Shown here piece after piece: positions 47,111-59,810 of a stretch of DNA of 64,000 nucleotides. Every line of letters starts with the position of its first letter. Within the stretch, counting starts at the first letter, position 1. Source of the stretch: Piliocolobus tephrosceles (Eukaryota > Chordata > Mammalia > Primates > Cercopithecidae); the NCBI RefSeq assembly GCF_002776525.5, contig NC_045439.1, positions 115,599,699 to 115,663,698 of the forward strand, in the 5' to 3' direction. The notes under the pieces are model-generated. The model made no database searches. It saw only the letters and a list, made by a program, of their open reading frames with translations, and was not told the DNA's origin. The position numbers were made by a program, and so were the translations under genes.

Positions 47111-47441
47111 ATGTTAATTTGCCTTTCTTGGATTACTAGTCAAATTAAAATTTCCTCTTAATGCCTTGGAGACATTTGACTCCAGACATTTCAGTCTTTG
47201 ACTTTCTCACCTTATCAGTAAAGACACTATAAAGCTTGCCCAGGAAAGAAAGGCATCACTGTTTTATGTAATTTTAAGTTGTAAACAGGGTGGGCCAGAT
47301 AAGGAAATATTTATGCCACTGGATATATAAAACCACCAAGGCATTGTTCAGTTTTCTTATTAGCATTCCCATTTTCTTGGGAATGAAGCCTCAACTGTAC
47401 TCCTTTAAATGACAGGAATTAAAGAAGAAAATAAAACTTAC

Positions 47442-47521
47442 TTCCACTGTTTGATATATTGTAAAGGATTAAGGTTGCATCCTGCATCAGTTAAAGCTTT
47501 TTTATATTGCTCCAAATCAGC
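47442..47521 (-). CDS. SCFD1: SCFD1 coding exon, 9th from the end
   Basis: 80 bp, encoding ADLEQYKKALTDAGCNLNPL to QYIKQW and two bases of the next Lys codon, about residues 471-497. The acceptor is 'ttatttcag' and the donor 'gtaagt'. This is one of the most diagnostic peptides for the SLY1 identification. Confidence 0.97.
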
Positions 47522-48248
47522 CTGAAATAAGAAAAGAACTATATGACAAAAAATTTTACTTTCATGAAAGATGTAATTTGATTAATTAAAAAGTAAGACC
47601 AAAGGCATGAGTTTAAATTCTTGGTACCCAAGTAGAGTGGAGTCACGTCTTAAATGAGTACCCACGTGAGCACCCAAGACAAGAAAATCGCATATAATGA
47701 AAATTACCTTTAAGAGGCTCCCAAATCACCTATAAAAGTACAGTATTTTAAAATTTCTCAGTAAGTCTAACAATGTTATTTTTTCCTTTACTGCTGGGAT
47801 AGACTGCTTTTCTTTGGGACACGCACTAAATGATTTGGTTTGACCAAGAATATTTCAAAACCAGAAACACAAGGGGAATGATACCACCTGAGGGGAGCTG
47901 CAGATTTGGGTTTCTCATCTCATTTTCATTCTAGGGGTCCAGATTCATTAACTGGACAACAGGCGTCCTGCACTTCAAAAAAAAAATTTTTTTTTTCAAC
48001 TCTTCCCTACTACTCATTTCCTGGTAAGTCTGGCTGAATTTGTGTAACTTAAAGGAGCCTATCTTAATGATCACTTACATTTATGAAAAGACATAATCCT
48101 TACCAAAAGTAAATAAAAATAACGTGGTTAAATTAAGGGAATACTGAATTAAGTTTTAGAATCATATATTCTTAAGAAAAATATTATAATTAAGCTATCA
48201 GAATCCCCTGAGATATATAGGTAAAACTCTGTTGATGAGAGAGATACT
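47522..48248. other. SCFD1 intron with an A/T palindrome near 47978-47997
   Basis: A run of A is followed directly by a run of T. Otherwise nothing is recognised. Confidence 0.4.
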
Positions 48249-48500
48249 TTTTTTTTTTTTGAGATAGAGTTCCACTCTTATTGTCCAGGCTAGAGTGCAG
48301 TGGTGCAATCTTGGCTCACTGCAACCTCGGCCTTCCAGGTTCAAGGCATTCTCCTGCCTCAGCCTCCTGAGTAGCTGACATTACAGGTATGCACCACCAC
48401 ACTCAGCTAATTTTTGTATTTTTAGTAGAGATGGGGTTTCACCATGTTGGCCAGGCTGGTCTCAAACCCCTGACCTCAGGTAATCTTCCCACCTTGGCCT
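48249..48500 (-). mobile_element. Alu, 5'-truncated
   Basis: An antisense Alu that stops at 'ccaccttggcct' without the final about 45 bp. Flanked by agagata (about 48240-48246 and 48504-48510). Confidence 0.92.
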
Positions 48501-48747
48501 GAAAGAGATACTTAAAAAAAGAAAACCACACTTTCTTAAAAAATTAGAAGTGAAGCTTTGTGTTCCCAAGGTAAAGTAGAATGGCTGAGAGCAAACAGCA
48601 GGTTTAGTTTTGCTATTTTAATATGCCAAAGATTTTTGACCAACTGAAACCCTATCAATTTACCAGATATTAAAAAAAAAAAAATTGCTACTGGCAAAGG
48701 AATGGAGTTTAGAACAACCATATTCTAAACGTCATCTTGAGGTTCTT

Positions 48748-49025
48748 TTTTTTTTTTTTTTTTTGAGATGGAATCTTGCTCAGTGGCTGGATCTCAGCTC
48801 ACTGCAAGCTCCGCCTCCCGGGTTCCCGCCATTCTCCTGCCTCAGCCTCCCGAGTAGCTGGGACTACAGGCACTCGCCACCTCACCCGGCTAGTTTTTTG
48901 TATTTTTTAGTAGAGACGGGGTTTCACGGTATTAGCCAGGATGGTCTCAACCTCCTGACCTCGTGATCCGCCCGTCTCGGCCTCCCAAAGTGCTGGGATT
49001 ACAGGCTTGAGCCACCGCGCCCGGC
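48748..49025 (-). mobile_element. Young AluY of Old World monkey type with a small deletion
   Basis: The perfect 15-bp target-site duplication catcttgaggttctt is at 48733-48747 and 49026-49040. 'gcccgtctcggcctcc' and 'aggcttgagccaccgcgcc' are AluYR-like. About 25 bp are missing near 'gcttgctcagtggctgg'. Sense to SCFD1. Confidence 0.96.
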
Positions 49026-49398
49026 CATCTTGAGGTTCTTATGCTTCTTGCTCATCCAGTAAAACAATACAGTTAACATTAGAGTCAATAGTCTCTAACC
49101 CAGTAAGAAGTCTGATACCAAAATCACCACTTTCTTTCATAGAATAGACTACATTTTCTATATTGGACATTAGTTTTAAAACAATCTTAAAATAAGGTTA
49201 ACCTTTCAAAAAGCACAGCAAATCTGATTAACTTAGTTTAGAATATTTTCCAAAAATAAGAATTTTGGCCACTTAAATTCAGTTCACATTCCAACAACTT
49301 AAAAGTAGTCAGATGTTTCATGGGTAGTTTCCCCTGGTAACAATAAAAGTTGCTATAAAATACAGCAGTACATAGAAGCAGCTTTAACAAATTGTTTT

Positions 49399-49710
49399 TC
49401 TTTTATTTCTTTTCTTTTCTTTTATTTGAGATGGAGTATTGCTCTGTCACCTAGGCTGGAGTGCAGTAGCGTGATCTCAGCTCACTGCAACCTCTGCCTC
49501 CCAGGTTCAAGCTATTCTCCTGCCTCAGCCTCCCCAGTAGCTGGGATTACAGGTGCATGCCACCACACTTGGCTCATTTTTGTATTTTTAACAGAGACGG
49601 GGTTTTGCCATGTTGCCCAGACTGGTCTCAAACTCCTGAGCTCAAAGTGATCTGCCTGCCTCGGCCTCCCAAAGTGTTGGGATTACAGGTGTGAGTCACC
49701 ATGCCTGGCC
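49399..49710 (-). mobile_element. Alu (AluS-like)
   Basis: A full-length antisense-strand Alu with a (ttttc)n-type tail, ending 'gagtcaccatgcctggcc'. It sits 130 bp from an SCFD1 exon, on the donor side. Confidence 0.94.
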
Positions 49711-49839
49711 ATTTTTCTTTTAAAGGAATAAAGTAGATATTTAGCTGCAGTGACTTGTACTTCTATTTTTAAAATCTGAATTGTAGTAGTCCACAAATAA
49801 GCATTCCCCTTCCTCCCAATAACTGAATAAAGGACATAC

Positions 49840-49910
49840 CTCAGAAGGTGCTTGCTGTGTGCTTATATAATAGATAAGAAACAACCTCATTTTATCTTCT
49901 GGAGTTCCTG
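49840..49910 (-). CDS. SCFD1: SCFD1 coding exon, 10th from the end
   Basis: 71 bp, encoding the rest of a split Ala codon and then GTPEDKMRLFLIYYISTQQ to APSE, about residues 447-470. It starts after acceptor 'ccctatgcag' and ends in phase 0 before donor 'gtatgt'. The sequence LIYYIS followed by a short polar linker is typical of this helix in SM proteins. A full-length Alu sits about 130 bp downstream in the following intron, in sense orientation. Confidence 0.96.
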
Positions 49911-51280
49911 CTGCATAGGGGAAAAGAGGTTAAAAAAAGATTTTCGTAACTGTGGTTATTATGTATTATAGTCAACGCAAGTATGTTACATTTCAAGGCA
50001 TATATAAATGTGACAAAACAAAACATGGCTCTTGATTTAACTGAGTTAAGGTAACAGGCACTATAATTACAACCATGTAAAATACAGATATAGGAAAGAT
50101 TAAATGAGGTGGGATGAGAGGGCTGTGATTATGACAACATCTCTATTGTGTCTTCCAAATTGTGTATAATGTTGAGATTTCCCTTTTAGATATAAACTCA
50201 TAATGAAAGGAAAGGATATAAGCAGGGTAATCATACAATTCCAAAACAGATACTTTTGAGGTAGCAAAAGGGGTGCCACTAACAATTACATAAGGACAAC
50301 TGGTATGAAAGTGGGACTATCCTGGGAAACTAGATGTATGGTCACCCTAGGAACTGGGTTATAAAACTTTGCTGGCTAAACAAAATCAACTAGCTGAGCC
50401 TAAAGCCATATTTCTCAAATTGGGGGCCCCTAAATACACAGGTTTCTGAAGGCTTTTATATTACTATAAGAATGGGAAAACCATATATTTTTATTAAAAA
50501 AATTGTTATATCACATAGAATATATCTGCCTCAAATTTTAAGACAAAACATAAGATTTCAAACAAATATCTTGCTTGCAGTGCTCTGAGTTACTACTCTT
50601 ACTACCGAAAGTCCAAGACTATCCAGAGAAACTTATTTATTGTCTGTTCTTCTATCACGTGCACTTCGGTGGAAATGTGATGAAGCACTGGTCTTGACAA
50701 AGAACAATATTCAGTTGCACTTTAAAGTGTATCCTAAGATGCAAGAACTCAGAATTGTTATATTTTATTATAGAATAAAAACTAGTTGATTTTTTTCAAA
50801 ACATAATGACTGACAAGATACTTATTTTTTATATGATTTGGAACACTAACACTCATTCTCTAATTATCTGTACTTCCTGAATATGACAAAGAATGGTAAA
50901 ATAAAGATCAAGTTCTCTAAAGTTCTCATGTCTACAAATAAATATTGTATTTGGGGTATTTTGAATATTAGATTATGAGACTCCAGGGCCTGTTAAATCC
51001 TAGGACAATACTGATATTTTTGTTTTAGCAGGTGATTAGCCTGATTCAGTACAGGCTAATGTTCTTACCAGCCTTCCGTAGGTTATTCTTTCATCATCGA
51101 TTCTATTTTCAAAATCTTTCACAGTGCTATTGGGATCTGTCCCACCAACCAGTGGTCAGTCCGGGGACTGGGAGGTAGTCTTCTAACTCTTCCCCTCTCA
51201 GTCTTTGAAATGCTGTTTAGGATCAGCTTCATACATGTGCAGCTCAGGGGTGAACCCAGGAATTCATAAACAACTTTACG
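49911..51280. other. SCFD1 intron, unassigned
   Basis: No gene or repeat is recognised. Confidence 0.4.
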
Positions 51281-51287
51281 AGGTTAC

Positions 51288-52505
51288 TTTCCTGAGCTCC
51301 TTCCTCTCCACAATCTCCCTGGTACTTTCCCATTTCCTTGGCCTTCCCTTTTTTGTGCCCCAGCTAGAGAGCTTTGGCTTTGGTCACCCTGCTTCATTGA
51401 GCACTTCTTGCCATAACTGCTCCAACTATGATCGACCAGCTACAGGACAAAGGGCAAAAGAGTAATGAGGCTTGTCCTACCCACTTGGGACCACAGATTC
51501 TAATATACGAGAGGAAGGTTCCCCTCCCTCAGTTTTCAGGGCCTGTGGGTCCCCGAGTTTGCATTCAGTATCTTCAGCATCTAGCATAGCCTTTTCTAAT
51601 AGCAGATACTTACTTCACTTAAAGAAGGAACAGCTCCCACTCTTCTTCAAGGGGAAACATACTTTAAAACTGCTACAGTGTTAATAACTGCCTTAGAACA
51701 TGTGCTAAGGTTTTAAAGATCAATCTGATGGTAAGGGCTGCAGAGCATACTGATGGTTATAATGACATAACCACAAGGAAACCAAACTGAAATTGTTAGC
51801 ATGTGTCCTTTACAACTATGATTATTCTAAAGCCTGTAGCTACAGCCTGGAACCTCTTGTCACACGTACCTCTCTCCTTTGACTGCTACTTTAAAGTCAG
51901 AATTCCCTTACTGAGTAATCTGGTGTATTTTAGAGAAAAGTTTTAGGTACAGTTTGGAGAGCTTTTGTTCTCCCTGAAATTCTAAGAGTAAGATGCTGCC
52001 CCGCTGTACCATCACCCTCAAATGTCAAAGACATTCTCTAACACAGCCTCAGTAAAACAATTAGCAAAATGTGATATTAACACTGACACATTACATTGAT
52101 GTGATACACTACATGATACATTCATTACCATTTAATCCTCAGATCCTATTTCAAGTTTTACCAATTATGTCTACAGTATATTTTATGGAAAAAGGATCAA
52201 TTTCAGAATCACGTGCCACATACAGTTGTCATGCCTCTTTAGTCTTCTTCTGTATGAAACAGTTCCTCCATTTTTCCTTGACTTGCATGGCCTTGGTTAC
52301 TTTTTAAGACTATAGGCTGGTTTCTTCCTAGAATATCACACAATTAAATTTTGTCTAATATTTCTTCATGATTAGATTAAGGTTATACCAAGGCAAGAAT
52401 ATCACAACAGTGATGCTGTGTTCTTTGCACTGAATCCTACTAGCCCTTTACCTCTCAGTCTTTCCTGAGCTCCTTCCTCTACACAATCTGCTTAGTACTT
52501 TCCCA
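51288..52505. repeat. Region bounded by a diverged 46-bp direct repeat; old LINE-like content
   Basis: 51288-51333 recurs at 52461-52506 with about five mismatches. 52200-52330 ('cttctgtatgaaacagttcc', 'cttgacttgcatggcc') resembles antisense old L1. Confidence 0.4.
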
Positions 52506-52506
52506 C

Positions 52507-54187
52507 TATTTTATGTCTCTTTACTGACGATGTTCACTGTGGTTACCTAATAAGATATTTATCAGGCTTCTCCACTGCACGGTTACTTTTTCTCCCTTAA
52601 GGCTAATGAGTATTTTGTGGGGAGGTATTCTGAAACTGCATAAATATCCTATGAAATTTCAATTTATTCATTTATTATGTCCACATGGACTCTTGGCATC
52701 CTCTTTTATCAGTGGGTTATAATATGTTATTATTTATTTTGATGCTCAAATTGTCATCTTCAAGTTGACTTCTGGGTTCTTTTGACAAGTTCTATTATTT
52801 TTGGAGTACCTTCCCTGCCTTCTGATACAACAAAAATGTTCCAGACTCATTTTGTACTTTTGCTCCCTGCCCCACTTCTGGAATCAGCCACCTCTCCAAG
52901 CAGTCCTAGTGGAAATTGTATTTATAAGCCAGCATCTTTACTAGTTGGGTATTGCAGGCCCTTTCAGTTAGCAGAGCTAGGGAATACATGAGTGTACACA
53001 CCACCCCCGCTCCCACATACAATCTATATTTATTTCTGTATCTGAACAGATATACAGTGAAAACACTAAGTTCACACCAACACCTCTAATTCCAATCCAA
53101 CACTACAGGGTTCATTCTAATTTTTTCCCTTTATATATCTATAAATTCCTTCTCTGACAATGGGAAATTGGGCTTTCTTTATATTACCCAATATATTTAT
53201 CTAGCCAGTCGCCTGTATATAACAAATATCCCATCTCTGCTTCCATCCCCTTGCTGCATGGATGCTCTTCTTACTTCACTTGAGCTCTGATTTCCTGCAG
53301 TGGACCCATCCACATATCTAGACGTACTTCTCACCTCACCTAGGCCCAGGCTGGTTTGTTTCTGCGTGGGGGTAACCCTCCTCAATCTGTTAGGGTTCTC
53401 ACACACCTTACTAGACTACTCCCACATGTGGACACTCTGCTTTCCTTTACTGAACTTTGACATCTAATGCCAGATTACTAATCCTCCCTTTATCCCATGA
53501 GTGGATGCCCTTAGCCATCTTGCTCAGGTTCCAACATCTTATTCTGGACCAAAGTGGCACTAGACTGCTACTTCGTATGAATGCCTTCCTTGTTCTATCC
53601 TACTTAGTATCTTTAGGGATAAATCGTTTGAGAAAGGGGAAAGGAAAAAGCAGACTGATTGCCTTTCTGTCAACATGCTTTTTTGTTTCACCTGTACTTG
53701 AAAGTTACTGTAAATAACAAGGAATAGCTCAGAAATGATGGACTTCATATAACTTGTTGAATTTCTTTCACTGTAAAATGCATATACCTTTAAAATGCTA
53801 TGTTCTCACCACAAATCTAGCTTTCTAAAAGTGTGAGCAATACTTACGGCTTCTCAGATGTTTGTATAAATAGAATCTTTAATCATAAAACAGTCTGGAC
53901 TTTTAAATTATTTTCTAATTTGGATTACAGTCTAAATTTCACACCAAAACTATAACTCAAAAACCATCATTATACAGCTTCAATAGCTTATACGCAAAAT
54001 GGGTCCTAGGCTTTCCATTTGTTTTGGAAAAAGCTGAGATTTGAATTCAAAATTATTCTGAAATGATCTATAGGTCTCTAAAGTTTAGGGAATTTCAGAG
54101 TCTAAGACTCTATGTAGATCCCACAATCTTTATAATTAAAAGCCACAATTGGATTACATTAAAATGTTTTTGACTATTTTTGCCTGT
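52507..54187. other. SCFD1 intron, unassigned
   Basis: 53200-53560 has a repetitive feel ('atggatgctcttcttacttc' and 'gtggatgcccttagccatc'), but I cannot name an element. Confidence 0.35.
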
Positions 54188-54457
54188 GGTTTTTTTTTGG
54201 AGACAAGGTCTTGCTCTGCCACCCAGGCTGGAGTACAGTTGTGTGATCACCACTTACTCTAACATTGTACTCCTAGGCTCAAGGGATCCTCAGCCTCCCA
54301 AGTAGCTGGGACTACAGAGGCATGCCGTCCTGCCTGGCTAACTTTTTTCATTTTTTTGTGTGTATACGGGGTCTTGCTTTATTGCCTAGGCTGGTCTCAA
54401 ACTTCTGGGCTCAAGCGATCCTCCTGCCTCAAGCTTCCAAAGTACTGGGATTATTAA
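54188..54457 (-). mobile_element. Alu (AluJ-like)
   Basis: An old antisense Alu starting at a T-run and ending in 'gtactgggattat'. It lacks its last bases. Confidence 0.9.
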
Positions 54458-54660
54458 GTGCACAGTTCAGTGGTAAAAAAGTTTTATATTTTTTTGTTCC
54501 CTCCATCCCCCCACCTCTCTCCCTTTCCTGGCCTCTGGTAACTCTATCATCATAAGATCTACTTTTTAAGCCTCCAAATGAGTGAGAACACGTGATATTT
54601 GTCTTTCTGTGCCTGGCTTACTTCACTTAACATACTGGCCTCCATAGATCGTATTTTCTA
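54458..54660 (-). repeat. L1 3' region (antisense)
   Basis: 'gcacagttcagtggtaaaaa' and 'aatgagtgagaacacgtga' with 'gcctggcttacttcac' correspond to antisense L1. Confidence 0.7.
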
Positions 54661-55152
54661 AGTACAAATAGTTATATTTTAAGAAAATCTAACATACAAA
54701 TATTTAAAGCGATTGGCCATAGAGTTTCTTTAAAAGTAAATTCCCTAAACATGTAAAACAGAATTTAGTTTTAGATTCATCTTTTCAGGAAACTGAGGGT
54801 AGACCAAAGTAATTAGGAAGCGAATCACTTAGAGACACCTGCTTTGAATGTTATACCTTCAAATCTTCCTGGAACCGGTAGAAATTAAGCTTTACATATA
54901 CCACCTTAAACAAATGAATATAAAAAGTACTTAAATACTATCAAATAAAAGTTCAACGAAATGAAATGCAAATCATTTTTCCACTATAGGAACTGCTAAG
55001 TTATAAAATTTTCCCAGAAAATAGCTCATTTAATTATCTTGATATTAGCACTGATTGTCAGAAAAACAACAATTCTATTCAGTTTACTCAATTGAAAATG
55101 CTGGTTTCATCAGATATGAAACTTATATTAGCCTCAAATTTTTGGTACCTAC

Positions 55153-55249
55153 CATCAGGGTCTGATATTATATCTAGAAGAGATTTATCCAGAGTAGTTT
55201 TGCTCATTATTTTTTCTTCATATTCAAAATATACATCCAATTTTCTTGC
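55153..55249 (-). CDS. SCFD1: SCFD1 coding exon, 11th from the end
   Basis: 97 bp. It encodes ARKLDVYFEYEEKIM... to ...IISDPD plus the first base of the next codon, about residues 415-446. The acceptor is 'tttgaaacag' and the donor 'gtaggta'. The segment lies in the C-terminal half of the Sec1/Munc18 fold. It is the first exon visible from the right; the preceding exon, which should encode the peptide ending LEHIK, was not found up to 64000. An old sense-oriented Alu-derived stretch starts about 130 bp upstream in the intron. Confidence 0.96.
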
Positions 55250-55377
55250 CTGTTTCAAAATAAATATGAGAATATATTAAGTCATTAAAATACATGCTGG
55301 TCTACTTACCTTGTAAATTTCTGTTTTCTATGATCAATTTTAAGACATGTTCTTTGAGATAGGTCAAAAGTACAGTT

Positions 55378-55631
55378 CAGAAGTACCAGGCTGAAGTACA
55401 GTGGTGCAATCTCAACTTCCCAGGCTCATGTGATCCTCACACCGCAGTCTCCCGAGTAGCTGGGACCACAGGTATGTGCCACCACACCTGGCTAATTTTT
55501 CTGTATTTTTTATAGAGATGGGGTTTTGCCATGTTGTGCAGGCTGGTCTTGAACTCCTGAGCTCAAGCAATCTTGCCTGTCTCGGCCTTCCTAAATGCTG
55601 GGATTATAGGTGTGAGCTACTGTGCCCGGCC
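55378..55631 (-). mobile_element. Alu (AluJ-like), 3'-truncated
   Basis: It begins at 'ccaggctgaagtacagtgg' without the poly-T and ends 'gctactgtgcccggcc'. Confidence 0.9.
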
Positions 55632-57430
55632 TTCATTTCTTAACAGAATTTAAAGTGCCTTACTTTTGAATACTTTTGAATATATATTTAATATAGGAAA
55701 AAAATAGATTATTTTGTTTACCATATTTGATGGATAAATTCAGCAGTAATTCTGCATACCATACACATATTAGCAAAGATAAAAACACAATTCTTACTTA
55801 TTGTATTGGTTACTGGCATACAAATCATATTGTACTCCATGCAAAATTCATGTCAGGTGGTCAAGTTATGTTTACTACTTTAGTGTGCAAATCCACATAC
55901 ATTCACATTAACTGGATGGAAAGTTACCTTAACTAAATTATTGTCCTTTTTTTTTTTTTTTTTTTATAAAAACTAAAACTTTCCTTATTAGTTTTCCTGT
56001 TTAATATCTTGAAGTTTAAGATAATGGAAACGTAGTAAAATTTTGCTGTGTGAGACCTTTCCTAATTGAAAATTTTGTTGATTAAAATTATCCAAATAAA
56101 GTTAACATATTAAGATCCTCAAAAGCAAATAAAAATAATCAAATATCTCTTAAGTTATGCTTCAGATAATTCAGATATTATTGAGGGTGTTAATAATCAA
56201 GTGGGAGTAGAAACCATTCATGAAATTATAAAAATCAATTTTTATAATTAAAGGTGTAAACAATCAAAGTGGGAGTAGAAACCATTCATGAAATAAATTA
56301 GGATTTATAGGAATACCAACATAGAACCAATATACAAATATACAACATAAATACATTATGCTAAAAGGCAGAATGAAATAAATAGCCAATTGAGGAGGAA
56401 GTGATACATTCTGAGTTGAAGTCTGAAAGTGACTTAGGGACACAGATATAGTTCATTTCAGTTAAACAGATCATGCCAAGGCACAACAAGGTAGAAACAT
56501 CTCAATAGTAGACTAAGGAGTGAATTTCATATATGGAGCAAGAAGAAATCAGAGTCCTCTCACTCCCACTCCCTTGGAGTGGCATGCAAGGCCAAAGTTT
56601 TATAGATTAAATATCCAGACAGTTCAAAAATGAATACAACATAAAAAGACATACACTGAGAAGTCTTATTTTTCATCCCTGTCCTCTTCCACCCCATTTC
56701 TACCTGCTTCTATAGTTATTTTTTTAAATATTATTTCTTCTAGGTTTTTAGAGTTTCTTTGTGCAAATATAAGCAAAGGGTCTGTATTCTAATATCCGTC
56801 TCCTTCCTGACACAAGAAGTATGATACTGTACTTTTCTGCCCTCTCCTTTCACTGAACAATATATTCTACCATCAGCATGTAGAGGATTCCCTATCAGTG
56901 AGCTCTTATCTATGAAATCTCCAGACCTTCATATTCTTCAGGCTCTCTGATATAGGAACTATTTTAGCTACTCTATAAAGTTATTTTGAATACTAAAACA
57001 GAGACAAAGTAAAGTCCTAGAAATGAGAAAGTCCCATCAATAATATTAAAAACGAACAAAAGAAATATAAGAGATTCTAGGAAGACCACAGTAGTGGCTG
57101 TGGGAATAGAAAGGACAAGATGAGTATTTAATAATTTACATGAGAGAAAGGATATGGGATACAAAGTAGTGAAAGAAGAAAAAGAAAACTTTGGGGAACG
57201 ACAATGATGATACTAGAAACTATTAATGTGAATATTAGCTTGGGAAAAGCTGTTATCTGCAGAGTGAAGTCAGGAATGGAAGGGGAAAGGTGCTAAAATA
57301 AGGTGTTAAACCAACTTTCAGGCCCTCTGATCCTGCTAATCTTTTCTATTTTATCACTACTCACTAAATTCAGTTTCCTCTAGTCATATCAAATAGTTAT
57401 TTCATTAAACTTTTAACTTTTCATTAAATA
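55632..57430. other. SCFD1 intron, otherwise unassigned
   Basis: It includes a T-run at 55950-55966. No gene or known element is recognised. Confidence 0.4.
56185..56294 (+). repeat. Direct repeat flanking a hairpin
   Basis: 56185-56226 and 56251-56294 share gtgggagtagaaaccattca and its flanks. Between them 56224-56249 is an 11-bp perfect inverted repeat with a 4-base loop. Confidence 0.9.
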
Positions 57431-57439
57431 CTGTGTTCG

Positions 57440-57830
57440 CTTTTAATTCTCTAGTCTTAGGCTCAAGTTATTCTCTTAGCTTTTGCAGAGTATATTCCTC
57501 TTCTACCATCTACTCAGTGAATTCTATTCATTCAAGATCTACCTTCTCTGTAGCTTTTCTGCAACTCTTCCTTCAATCGCTGCTCTCTCCCCTTTCTGAA
57601 CCTCTCCCAGTGTCCTCCTTGGCCAAAATAACTCATTACTCCTTTATCTGTGTATCAATAGCACTTTATACACCTCATCATAATAACAAAGATCACAGTA
57701 TATTACTGTCCTTTGTTTATGTGTCTAAAACTGTAAACTCCTTAGAGCATGTCTAATTAACTATTTAACCCTAGGAGTCTAACACAGCACCTGGCTTATA
57801 ACAAGCACTTGCATTTGTTGAATTTCAAAA
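57440..57830 (+). repeat. L2 3' part
   Basis: 'ttcattcaagatctacc', 'actgtaaactccttagagc', 'acacagcacctggcttataac' and the final 'tttgttgaatt' follow L2 order. Confidence 0.75.
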
Positions 57831-57960
57831 CCAAGAACAGGACTTATACAGACCAAGCAATCATATTTTTAAAAGTCATGAAAGTAGATGAATGAACTTC
57901 TGGAAGTGGAAAACGTAAATAATCTAGTCTTTCGTGACTGAATATATAAAACTCAGCATC

Positions 57961-58104
57961 CTAAGGAGCGATGGCACATGCCCGTAGTCCCAGGTACGTG
58001 GGACGCTGAGGTGAAAGGATCGCTTGAGCCTTGGGAGTTTGAGACTAGCCTGGGAAACATAGTAAGACCCTGTCTCTAAATAAATAAATAGATAAATAAA
58101 TAAT
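57961..58104 (+). mobile_element. Alu monomer (FLAM-like) with (aaat)n tail
   Basis: 'gatggcacatgcccgtagtc' to 'agaccctgtctctaaataa'. Confidence 0.82.
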
Positions 58105-58682
58105 CTAAATATGCTAAATGCCCTAGCATAATCTAATTTCTGTAACTATTCAAAAGAATACAGTTTGGGTAATAAGAGTGACATAAAAAATGAACAAATT
58201 AAAAATATAAAACAAAATAACAAGGTCAAGATAAACTGAGATTCTTTGGTAGCTTCAATAAATATTAAGAATAAGTGAGTAAAAGGGGAACATTCTAGAC
58301 AATCAAAAGCACGGAATACATATTATATATAAGTGAATATAAACTCTGAGAGCCATGCATTTCTCAAAAATCCTTTTACAAGGACATTCTATGGGAGGAA
58401 TCTCATTAAAAAAAATTCTAGTGCTTTTCTCCAAATTTTGGTCATTAGGTAAACAATCAGACTGATTTTACATTCATTTTTCAGCACATTGCCTCAATTT
58501 ATATTACATCAAATGAACATTAACATGCTGTGCACACATATGCACATATACAGATTGTGTTAGACATTTGACTGGTCACAGCCCACAGGGTTTGGAAAGA
58601 ACAAAGGAAGGGAGCACTTTCTAAAACTAGTTTGTCCCTTCTCTCACCAAAAAGGCATAATCTTAAAACTTATCTGACGCTA

Positions 58683-58806
58683 AAGCTGGACACCGTGCCA
58701 TGCACCTGTAATACCAGCTGTTCAGGAAGCTGAGGCAGGAGGATCACTTGAGTACAGGAATTCAACAGAAGCCTGGGCAACATAGTGAGACTTGTCTCTA
58801 AAAAAC
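58683..58806 (+). mobile_element. Alu monomer (FLAM-like)
   Basis: 'agctggacaccgtgccatgc' to 'gtgagacttgtctctaaaaa'. Diverged. Confidence 0.8.
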
Positions 58807-59053
58807 ACTTATCTGAGAAGTACAGGTAGTACACATGGTTTGCTTTTTGAAAATCCATAACCTGGGACATTTGCTAGATGACCAAGAAAGGACATAAAAC
58901 AAATTCCCTTTTCCTTCATATAATTAATTGCAGGGATTTTTCCTTCTGTTCACTATTTCTGTCCCCAGTCTAGCTATAGACACTACTGTTCTGGAACTCT
59001 ATTCACCGCTAGCAATAATTCCCATTTCTTTTTTGTCTTTGCAGATGACATAA

Positions 59054-59530
59054 TTTTTTTTTTTAAATTATACTTTAAGTTCTAGGGTACATGTGCACAA
59101 TGTGCAGGTTTGTTACATATGTATACTTGTGCCGTGTTGGTATGCTGCACCCATCAACTCATCAGCATCCATCAACTCGTCATTTACATCAGGTATAACT
59201 CCCAATGCTATCGCTCCCCCCTCCCCATAATAGGACCCGGTGTGTGATGCTCCCCTTCCCATGTCCAAGTGATCTCATTGTTCAGTTCCCACCTATGAGT
59301 GAGAACATGCGGTGTTTGGTTTTCTCTTCTTGCAATAGTTTGCTGAGAATGACGGTTTCTAGCTGCATCCATGTCCCTACAAAGGACACAAACTCATCCT
59401 TTTTTATGGCTGCGTAGTATTCCATGGTGTATATGTGCCACATTTTCTTAATCCAATCTGTCACTGATGGACATCTGGGCTGATTCCAAGTCTTTGCTAT
59501 TGTGAATAGTGCCACAATAAACATACGTGG
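59054..59530 (-). mobile_element. L1PA, 5'-truncated, sense to SCFD1
   Basis: A T-run, the complement of the L1PA 3'UTR, and the last 80 codons of ORF2 (frame 59282-59524, ending FSLIGGN). It is about 0.48 kb and closely related to the 41080-41921 copy. Confidence 0.94.
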
Positions 59531-59810
59531 ATAATTCTCATTTCTTACCTCAGTCTAATGACTGGGTTGATGACCAAGTCTAGAGTGATCCTTCTTGGCC
59601 TTCCCTCTTCTTCAGACCCCAATTCTATCCCCAATTACCATTCAGCAAAGAGTTATACCTCCTTTCTCCCTACTTCTCAGGAGGTAGAGGGAATGATAAA
59701 CCTTTCTCTATTGCAATGCTACATTAGGAATATTCCAGAATATGAATTAGACAGGGTTTGTGAGACAGAAACCTACCTACCACGTAATATCTATAGGAAA
59801 GTGTACCCCC

